Below are positions 1 through 3,829 of a stretch of 11,151 nt of DNA, in pieces (within the stretch, counting starts at the first letter, position 1; each line of letters starts with the position of its first letter). The notes below the pieces were generated by a model. That model was not told the origin of the DNA. It saw only the letters and a list, made by a program, of their open reading frames with translations, and ran no database searches. The stretch is taken from assembly GCA_903847495.1 (NCBI GenBank), contig CAINDT010000211.1:1-11151 (forward strand), in the 5' to 3' direction. The position numbers and the translations under genes are program-made. Origin of the DNA: an uncultured Actinomycetes bacterium. GTDB lineage: Bacteria; Actinomycetota; Thermoleophilia; Gaiellales; F1-60-MAGs149.

Positions 1-25
1 CGTCGCGAGCTCGACATCGTCGACT

Positions 26-94
26 GACGACGCGAAGGCCGCGAGATGGATCGCGGACGACGACGCGAAGGCCTCGAGATGGATCGCGGACGAC
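26..94. repeat. 33-bp tandem repeat, two full copies
   Basis: Two adjacent 33-bp units (26-58 and 59-91) differ at one base, G41 against T74. A third copy starts at 92 and runs directly into the hairpin repeat at 95-156. Each unit carries the GACGCGAAGGCC start that also forms the left arm of that hairpin, so the units look like duplicated fragments of a hairpin arm. A reading frame across them gives an 11-residue MDRGRRREGLE repeat, but it has no recognisable ribosome-binding site and I do not regard it as coding. Confidence 0.8.
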
Positions 95-156
95 GACGCG
101 AAGGCCTCGAGGTGGCTCGGTCCGAAAGGGCCGATTCACCTCGAGGTCATCGCGTC
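95..156. repeat. Large hairpin repeat A1, 29-bp arms
   Basis: The left arm (95-123) and right arm (128-156) are imperfect inverted repeats around a 4-base loop GAAA (124-127). Both arms contain the near-palindrome CCTCGAGGT. The same design recurs in opposite orientation at 218-279. As RNA read rightward the loop would be a GNRA tetraloop. The element lies in noncoding DNA downstream of the leftward regulator gene. It resembles REP/BIME-type repeats in form, but I cannot assign it to a named family. Confidence 0.8.
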
Positions 157-217
157 GCCTGGAACCGAGAAACCTCGGAGTCCTATGCCGCTGCTGGCCC
201 AGCTGATCAACGCAGGC

Positions 218-279
218 GACGGGATCACCTCGAGGTGAATCGATCGTTTCCGATCGAGCCACCTCGAGGTGTTCCCGTC
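218..279. repeat. Large hairpin repeat A2 at the 3' end of the Lrp-like gene
   Basis: The arms 218-246 and 251-279 pair at 26 of 29 positions around a 4-base loop (247-250; TTTC on the plus strand, GAAA on the minus). Each arm contains the perfect 12-bp palindrome CACCTCGAGGTG (226-237 and 260-271). In the leftward transcript the structure begins 2 nt after the regulator's stop codon, so it could end the mRNA or protect its 3' end. No U-run follows, so a classical intrinsic terminator is not clear. Its minus strand closely matches the plus strand of A1, meaning the two copies are inverted relative to each other. Confidence 0.85.
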
Positions 280-281
280 GT

Positions 282-788
282 CTAGGCGGACTTCCGACGC
301 GAGGTCAGCTGCGCCGGCTCTTCGGCGTCATCCGCCTCTTCAACGACCGGCATCGGCAGCGTCGTCGTCTCGAAGGCCGTGGAGAGGCCGATCACCGACT
401 GTGTGCGGGTGACGCCATCGACGGTGCGGATCTCGTGCAAGACGCGCTCGAGGTCGGACGTGCTCTCGGCGCGCACCTTGAGCAGGTAGCCCCACTCGCC
501 GGCGACGGCATGGCATTCCAACACGTTCGGCACGGCCTCGAGGCGCTTGGGCAGATCGGGCTGATCGAAGGCGGCGTTGTCCACGAAGACGAAGGCGACA
601 ACGCCGTAGCCGAGCGCCTCCGCATCGACGACGGCGCGGTAGCCCTTGATCACGCCACGGGCCTCAAGCTTCTTGACGCGCTCATGCGCCGCGGCCTGCG
701 AGAGACCGACGCGCTTGGCGAGCTCGCCGTACGTCGTCTTTCCATCCTCTTGGAGAATGGAGATGATCTGCCAATCGATCGGGTGCAT
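282..788 (-). CDS. Lrp/AsnC-family transcriptional regulator
   Basis: This 168-residue protein has the two-part layout of Lrp/AsnC regulators. The N-terminal winged helix-turn-helix (about residues 3-55) contains IDWQIISILQEDGK and the recognition region LAKRVGLSQAAAHERVKKLE. The C-terminal effector-binding (RAM) domain (about 62-142) has the characteristic CHAVAGEWGYLLKV and TVDGVTRTQSVIGLST stretches. Family members bind DNA as dimers, octamers or higher assemblies and usually respond to an amino acid or related small molecule. An acidic then basic tail (about 147-168) makes it slightly longer than the usual 150 or so residues. The ATG at 788 fits the family's start, and GGAG lies only 3 nt upstream of it. 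An AT-rich 16-bp site lies 8 bp upstream, where it would overlap a possible TAAATA -10 box of this gene, suggesting autoregulation. A divergent short gene shares that region. Ligand unknown. Confidence 0.93.
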   Translation of the reverse strand: MHPIDWQIISILQEDGKTTYGELAKRVGLSQAAAHERVKKLEARGVIKGYRAVVDAEALGYGVVAFVFVDNAAFDQPDLPKRLEAVPNVLECHAVAGEWGYLLKVRAESTSDLERVLHEIRTVDGVTRTQSVIGLSTAFETTTLPMPVVEEADDAEEPAQLTSRRKSA

Positions 789-795
789 GGGCTCC

Positions 796-811
796 GTTAC
801 CGAATATTTAC
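796..811. promoter_or_regulatory. Operator-like site O1, shared with O2
   Basis: The 16-mer GTTACCGAATATTTAC recurs exactly at 3077-3092, upstream of the second short gene, and stands out as AT-rich in GC-rich DNA. It lies 8 bp from the regulator's ATG and 10 bp upstream of the -35 box of the rightward short gene. The core ACCGAATAT (799-807) is repeated exactly at 830-838, 31 bp away, about three helical turns. That phasing suits an Lrp-type protein that wraps DNA. Binding by the adjacent regulator is inferred. Confidence 0.7.
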
Positions 812-821
812 GAGTTGGGAC

Positions 822-851
822 TTGCTTTGACCGAATATCCTCTGGTAGGGT
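822..851 (+). promoter_or_regulatory. Promoter P1 of short gene 1
   Basis: A -35 box TTGCTT (822-827) and -10 box TAGGGT (846-851) are separated by 18 bp. The boxes are weak alone, but their spacing from the operator (10 bp) and from each other (18 bp) is identical to that of P2. The two 18-bp spacers also match at 13 of their last 16 positions. The spacer holds the second ACCGAATAT site, so a bound regulator would sit on the promoter. The predicted transcript start near 858 gives a leader of roughly 40 nt. Confidence 0.6.
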
Positions 852-899
852 ACACCCACGACGAACGGAAATCCACCCCGTTCAAACCGGAGCCCCATC

Positions 900-1028
900 A
901 TGCAGCCCTTCGCAGCACTCTCCCTCCTCCACAGCCGCCCCGGCCACGACCAGCAGGTCAACGCCGAGCGCCCGGCTCGCGAGGTGCGTGCGCGGCGCCG
1001 CCCGGTTCTGCGCACCAAGCGCGTCTAA
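900..1028 (+). CDS. Short gene 1: 42-residue basic peptide of unknown function
   Basis: This short reading frame begins MQPFAALSLLHSRP and ends in an arginine-rich segment finishing RTKRV. GGAG at 889-892 sits 7 nt before the ATG, a good ribosome-binding site. A promoter with an operator-like site lies upstream and a terminator-like hairpin downstream, so the whole looks like a self-contained transcription unit. The peptide has 10 Arg and 1 Lys against 3 acidic residues. It has no signal peptide or membrane segment. A second short gene at 3139 shares the promoter layout, the C-terminal R-X-K-R-V and the 3' untranslated sequence, but almost nothing of the N-terminal protein sequence. I do not recognise a family. 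It could be a functional peptide, an attenuation leader peptide, or the coding part of a dual-function RNA. Confidence 0.6.
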   Translation: MQPFAALSLLHSRPGHDQQVNAERPAREVRARRRPVLRTKRV

Positions 1029-1062
1029 CGCTTTTCTCTCCACCCTCCTCTCCTCTCCTCCA
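1029..1062 (+). other. Pyrimidine-rich 3' untranslated tract of short gene 1
   Basis: Beginning one nucleotide after the stop codon, about 33 nt are almost entirely C and T, with repeated TCCTC and CCTCC words. The first 20 nt (1029-1048) are identical to 3290-3309 downstream of short gene 2, although the upstream coding sequences differ. In RNA the CCUCC words resemble the 16S rRNA anti-Shine-Dalgarno sequence and could pair with GGAGG in other mRNAs. A Rho loading site is another possibility. Confidence 0.6.
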
Positions 1063-1064
1063 GT

Positions 1065-1100
1065 CTCAGCCCCGGTCATCTGATCGGGGCTGAGCTGTTT
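1065..1100 (+). terminator. Terminator-like hairpin T1
   Basis: A perfect 10-bp stem CTCAGCCCCG / CGGGGCTGAG (1065-1074 and 1085-1094) encloses a 10-nt loop. It is followed by CTGTTT, a short and imperfect U-run. It closes the short gene 1 unit. The weak tail leaves room for read-through toward the gene at 1530. Confidence 0.7.
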
Positions 1101-1121
1101 CTGGGGTGATTGGCCTCCTAC

Positions 1122-1200
1122 GGATCCGGGTCCATGTCCGGAGACGCGCGAGGAGACATCAGAGGCGCTTGCCTCACCAGCCCCGTGGGGACCCGGATCC
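1122..1200 (-). repeat. 79-bp inverted-repeat element B1
   Basis: The element is bounded by perfect 12-bp terminal inverted repeats GGATCCGGGTCC / GGACCCGGATCC. Its reverse complement aligns along the full 79 bp with B2 and B3, so it lies in the opposite orientation. Similarity continues outside the ends: GTAGGAG follows on the reference strand, as after B2. An internal GAGGCA...TGTCTC stem keeps pairing through a G-U wobble where B2 and B3 have TGCCTC. There is no transposase and I see no clear target-site duplication. Confidence 0.85.
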
Positions 1201-1268
1201 AGACGGCATGAGCATGGATCGCCAACCAGACTGATCGCCTGGTGGTTGTCAGGCGTACCACACCTCTC
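1201..1268. other. Spacer within the repeat array, no gene seen
   Basis: No credible reading frame is present. The segment next to B1 is a degenerate version of the CGATCC...GTGTGGATCC flank that precedes B2 and B3. A small potential stem GCCTG/CAGGC lies around 1238-1255. I see no convincing promoter for the hydrolase gene here. Confidence 0.5.
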
Positions 1269-1310
1269 GGATCCACCTCGATGACGATCCGCAGCAAGCT
1301 AGGTGGATCC
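1269..1310. repeat. 42-bp mini-hairpin in the repeat array
   Basis: A perfect 10-bp inverted repeat GGATCCACCT / AGGTGGATCC bounds a 42-bp unit with the same GGATCC edges as the 79-bp elements. Its interior ATGACGATCCGC resembles the ATGACGATCCGG just before B2. It looks like a shortened or scrambled relative of the array's flanking unit. Confidence 0.65.
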
Positions 1311-1341
1311 GTCTCAATGACGATCCGGCATCAACCCGTGT

Positions 1342-1420
1342 GGATCCGGGTCCCCACGGGGCTGGGGAGGCACGCGCCGCTGATGCCTCCACGGTTGGCT
1401 CCGGACATGGACCCGGATCC
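1342..1420 (+). repeat. 79-bp inverted-repeat element B2
   Basis: The element has the same 12-bp terminal inverted repeats as B1 and B3. The interior has GGAGGCA pairing with TGCCTCC (7 bp) and a small CCCC/GGGG stem, so the folded strand could form a branched, cloverleaf-like structure. It lies in direct orientation with B3 at a period of 108 bp. The shared unit includes the 21-bp lead-in from CGATCCGGCATC onward. Confidence 0.87.
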
Positions 1421-1449
1421 GTAGGAGACGATCCGGCATCAACCCGTGT

Positions 1450-1528
1450 GGATCCGGGTCCCCACGGGGCTGGGGAGGCACGCGCCGCTGATGCCTCCTC
1501 GGGCATTGCTGGACATGGACCCGGATCC
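1450..1528 (+). repeat. 79-bp inverted-repeat element B3, next to the hydrolase start
   Basis: This third copy is nearly identical to B2 over its first 50 bp, diverges in a short interior patch and keeps the right-hand terminal repeat. Its right end lies one base before the ATG at 1530, so the element forms the whole region where a ribosome-binding site for the downstream gene would lie. No Shine-Dalgarno sequence is evident there. Confidence 0.87.
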
Positions 1529-1529
1529 T

Positions 1530-3014
1530 ATGGAGCACAATCCATCACACGTGCTGCGCCTGCCCCTCGTCGCCCTGATCGCTCTGCTTGCGCTGGTGTG
1601 CAGCGCCACGGCCAGCGCGAGCACGACCAAGGTGATGACGCGCAACCTCTATCTCGGTGCCGACGTCGGCGTGGCCCTGAAGCTGCTGCCCGACATGCCG
1701 GCTGCGGCGCAGTTCATGTGGGAACAGGTGGTGGCGACAGATTTCCGCCGTCGCGCACCGCTCTTCGCCGCCGAGGTGGCGCGAGAGCGTCCGGATGTGA
1801 TCGGCCTGCAGGAGGCGACGACGTGGAGCTGCTCGACCGGCTTTGGGGGCAACCGACGCGTGGTCTTCGACTTCACGCAGGAGTTCCTGGCTGCCACAGC
1901 GGCAACCGGTACGCCGTACGTGCTCGCTACCGCCGGCGGACGCACGGCGCAGGATCCGAGCTTCGGCCTCGGCCCGATGCCGTTTCTGACCCGCATCCAC
2001 GACCCGGCGACCTTCCAACCGCTCTTCGGCACAGACACCGCCGACTGCGGCTTCCAGATCGGCGACGCGCTCGCCATCCGCGCCGACCTCGCACCCCACG
2101 TGCGCGCGGTGGGCGCCAGCGATTTTCCAACCGAGACGACCATCGCCCCGCTCGTCCTCGTCATCCCCCGCGGCTTCGTCTGGGCAGACATCAACATCCG
2201 CGGCACGCCCGTACGGTTCGTGACCACGCATCTCGAGTCGTATTGGACGGCCGGCGACGTACCACCGTCCGCCCGACAGGCCGACGAGCTCGTCGATGCG
2301 CTCGCCCCCACCACGATGCCCCTCGTCGTGATGGGCGACTTCAACAGCGATCCGCGGGACCCGCGCGATCCTGCCGACAACCCCGGCGACCAGCCCGAGG
2401 TGAGCAACGCCTGCCCCACCCAGAGCGGTAATGGCGACGCTCGCTGCAACGCGTACTGGACGATGCGGCAGGCCGGCTATGCCGATGCCGGGCCGGATGC
2501 GACAGCCCCCCGCAACTTCACCTGGGGCGCCGGCGCCCTCCTCGCAGGGCCAGACCCGGCACGAGTGCCGGCGGCGCTCCGTGCCGGCAACGCGCACGGC
2601 CTCACCGACCGCCTCGACTACACCTTCCTGCGCAATGGCCCAAAGGCCGTGGATGCGCGCCTGATCGGCGCGGCGTGGCCCGCCGGAGAAGACACGTGGG
2701 CATGTGACGCACCCAGCCAGGTGCGCGATGCCGCAGCGGCTGCAGCGGCGCTCGGGATCGACGCACCCAACCCGACGACGTGCCTCCCCACCGATCATGC
2801 TGGCATCGTGGCGACGATCGAGCTTCCCGCCTCGACCGCGCTCGATCCGCCACTGCGGCAGCACGCGTCAGGCCGCCCCCTCGCGACGACGATCGCCTTG
2901 ATCGCGGTCGCAGCAATCGTCGCCGGCGTGGTTCTGCACGTCGCGCTCGCCCTGCTCCTGCTCGTGCCGCTGATCGCAGTGATCGTGATCAGCCGACGTC
3001 GCCGACGCGCCTGA
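1530..3014 (+). CDS. Secreted, membrane-anchored endonuclease/exonuclease/phosphatase-family protein
   Basis: The 494-residue product has a signal peptide (hydrophobic residues 9-28, likely cut after ASA at 28-30) and then an EEP metal-dependent phosphoesterase domain (about 33-431). Visible motifs are TRNLYLG (Asn39), GLQEAT (Glu95), TTHLES (His234), MGDFNSD (Asp270, Asn272), RLDYTF (Asp363) and TDHAGI (Asp422-His423). These are the metal-binding and catalytic positions of the fold. Six cysteines in the exported part (101, 173, 295, 306, 392, 418) may form disulphides. A C-terminal hydrophobic stretch (about 452-488) followed by five arginines looks like a membrane anchor with a cytoplasmic tail. 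The substrate could be nucleic acid, phospholipid or a phosphorylated metabolite; sequence alone does not decide. The frame is open to 1446, but an upstream start would put repeat-derived residues before the signal peptide. The start is uncertain because no ribosome-binding site is visible. Confidence 0.88.
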   Translation: MEHNPSHVLRLPLVALIALLALVCSATASASTTKVMTRNLYLGADVGVALKLLPDMPAAAQFMWEQVVATDFRRRAPLFAAEVARERPDVIGLQEATTWSCSTGFGGNRRVVFDFTQEFLAATAATGTPYVLATAGGRTAQDPSFGLGPMPFLTRIHDPATFQPLFGTDTADCGFQIGDALAIRADLAPHVRAVGASDFPTETTIAPLVLVIPRGFVWADINIRGTPVRFVTTHLESYWTAGDVPPSARQADELVDALAPTTMPLVVMGDFNSDPRDPRDPADNPGDQPEVSNACPTQSGNGDARCNAYWTMRQAGYADAGPDATAPRNFTWGAGALLAGPDPARVPAALRAGNAHGLTDRLDYTFLRNGPKAVDARLIGAAWPAGEDTWACDAPSQVRDAAAAAAALGIDAPNPTTCLPTDHAGIVATIELPASTALDPPLRQHASGRPLATTIALIAVAAIVAGVVLHVALALLLLVPLIAVIVISRRRRRA

Positions 3015-3035
3015 GACCGGCGAAGAACGGGGCGC

Positions 3036-3057
3036 AATCCGTCTGTTTATGCGGATT
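3036..3057 (+). terminator. Weak hairpin after the EEP-family gene
   Basis: A 6-bp stem AATCCG / CGGATT with a 10-nt loop lies 22 nt after the stop codon. The stem is short and the following bases are not U-rich, so this is only a possible terminator. Confidence 0.25.
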
Positions 3058-3076
3058 CCCTCTGCTGCTTCACGGG

Positions 3077-3092
3077 GTTACCGAATATTTAC
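3077..3092. promoter_or_regulatory. Operator-like site O2, shared with O1
   Basis: This is an exact copy of the 16-mer GTTACCGAATATTTAC found at 796-811, again 10 bp upstream of a -35 box. A weaker second site, ACCGGAGAT (3111-3119; 7 of 9 matches to ACCGAATAT), lies exactly 31 bp after the first, as in module 1. The Lrp-like protein encoded at 282-788 is the obvious candidate binder, by inference. Confidence 0.7.
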
Positions 3093-3102
3093 AGGTTATT
3101 GG

Positions 3103-3132
3103 TTGACAAAACCGGAGATCCTCCGGCATACT
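3103..3132 (+). promoter_or_regulatory. Promoter P2 of short gene 2
   Basis: A consensus -35 box TTGACA (3103-3108), an 18-bp spacer and a -10 box CATACT (3127-3132) form a good sigma-70-type promoter. The -10 box ends 6 bp before the ATG at 3139, placing the predicted transcript start on or next to the start codon and implying a leaderless mRNA. Confidence 0.75.
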
Positions 3133-3138
3133 GTGGCC

Positions 3139-3285
3139 ATGCGAATCGACCTGATCACCAACACTCCCGCCAACGCCGCTCCCGTCCCCGCGTTCAACTT
3201 CCTGTTCGCGTCGGCCGAGCCGAAGTCCGCGAAGCGCCGCAGCTCCCTGCTGACGCGCCCCGCGCTCCGCTCGAAGCGCGTCTAG
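3139..3285 (+). CDS. Short gene 2: 48-residue peptide of unknown function
   Basis: The peptide begins MRIDLITNTPANAAPVPAF and ends in a basic stretch finishing LRSKRV. It has 7 Arg and 3 Lys against 2 acidic residues. The frame stays open back to 3049, but that start would lie upstream of the promoter. The ATG at 3139 coincides with the predicted transcript start, so translation is probably leaderless. It belongs to a module duplicated from, or related to, short gene 1: same operator, same promoter spacing, same C-terminal R-X-K-R-V, same 3' tract. The N-terminal halves are not clearly alignable. It has no signal peptide or membrane helix, and I do not recognise a family. A role as an attenuation leader for the Nudix gene 98 bp downstream, or as the coding part of a regulatory RNA, is possible. 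Confidence 0.62.
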   Translation: MRIDLITNTPANAAPVPAFNFLFASAEPKSAKRRSSLLTRPALRSKRV

Positions 3286-3289
3286 CACC

Positions 3290-3320
3290 CGCTTTTCTCT
3301 CCACCCTCCCTCTCTCCTCA
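3290..3320 (+). other. Pyrimidine-rich 3' untranslated tract of short gene 2
   Basis: The first 20 nt (3290-3309) are identical to the tract after short gene 1, and CT-rich sequence continues to 3319. Conservation that extends beyond the stop codon while the coding part diverges suggests that the RNA itself has a function. Confidence 0.6.
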
Positions 3321-3324
3321 CAGT

Positions 3325-3356
3325 GGGCCCCGCTTCGGCGGGGCCCTTCTGCGTTT
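3325..3356 (+). terminator. Terminator-like hairpin T2 with TTCG loop
   Basis: A perfect 9-bp stem GGGCCCCGC / GCGGGGCCC (3325-3333 and 3338-3346) is closed by a TTCG tetraloop, an unusually stable arrangement. It is followed by TTCTGCGTTT. The tail is only moderately T-rich. The Nudix start codon lies 26 nt beyond the end of this feature. Confidence 0.75.
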
Positions 3357-3382
3357 CCGGGGGCGTCTGCGATCCTTTGGCC

Positions 3383-3829
3383 ATGGGATCCGTCCGCAAG
3401 CCCCGCCTGAAAGCGCGCGTCGCGATCGAGCACGAAGGTTGCGTCCTCTGCGTCCTCCACGCCAAGCCCGATCAGGAGCCATTCTGGTGCCTCCCGGGCG
3501 GGAACGTCGATGAGGGCGAGCACCTGATCGACGCCGCGGTGCGCGAGCTCCGCGAGGAGGTCGGCGTGGACGTTGTCACCGACGGCGCCATCCTCGTCGT
3601 CGACGGGCCGGCAGCAGGTGCCGTCGAGGTGATTCTGCGGGGAACCATCACGGCCGGTGAGGCCGCCATCAGCAATGACTCGGGCGATGCCTATCTGGCC
3701 GAGGCCGCCTGGATTGCCGCCACGGACCTCCCCGCGACCTTCCGCCCCACCGCACTGCGCACGCTCCTGCAACAGCCCGGCGGGCTCGCGCAGCTCCCGG
3801 CGATCGACGTCGCCGGGTGGGCTCCTTAG
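3383..3829 (+). CDS. Nudix hydrolase
   Basis: This 148-residue single-domain protein has a complete Nudix box at residues 40-62 (G-x5-E-x7-REL-x-EE-x-GV), with Glu46, Arg54, Glu55, Glu58 and Glu59 in place. Family members cleave nucleoside diphosphates linked to another group, using Mg2+ or Mn2+. The substrate cannot be read from the sequence. The reading frame extends upstream to 3323, but that would run through the T2 hairpin, so the ATG at 3383 is preferred; only a weak GGGGG lies upstream. No separate promoter is visible between T2 and the gene, so expression may depend on read-through from short gene 2. The stop codon overlaps that of the convergent gene to the right by three bases. Confidence 0.9.
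   Translation: MGSVRKPRLKARVAIEHEGCVLCVLHAKPDQEPFWCLPGGNVDEGEHLIDAAVRELREEVGVDVVTDGAILVVDGPAAGAVEVILRGTITAGEAAISNDSGDAYLAEAAWIAATDLPATFRPTALRTLLQQPGGLAQLPAIDVAGWAP

Noticed and set aside
26..280. Possible CRISPR array
   Set aside because: The tandem units are adjacent without spacers and the larger units are long inverted-repeat hairpins; no cas genes are present.
46..285. 79-residue rightward reading frame in the hairpin repeat region
   Set aside because: It is made mostly of repeat-derived Arg-rich sequence, has no evident ribosome-binding site or domain, and runs through two large hairpins.
1122..1528. Insertion sequence
   Set aside because: There are terminal inverted repeats, but no transposase and no clear target-site duplications; at most these are non-autonomous elements.
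1446..1529. N-terminal extension of the EEP protein into repeat B3
   Set aside because: It would place 28 repeat-encoded residues before a clear signal peptide, which is unlikely to be exported normally.
1340..2431. Long rightward frame with a 36-residue repeat at its start
   Set aside because: The repeat arises because the 108-bp period is divisible by three. The rest is a shadow of the well-supported EEP gene in another frame.
3049..3138. Longer 78-residue version of short gene 2
   Set aside because: The extra codons cover the operator and promoter, so they lie upstream of the predicted transcript start.
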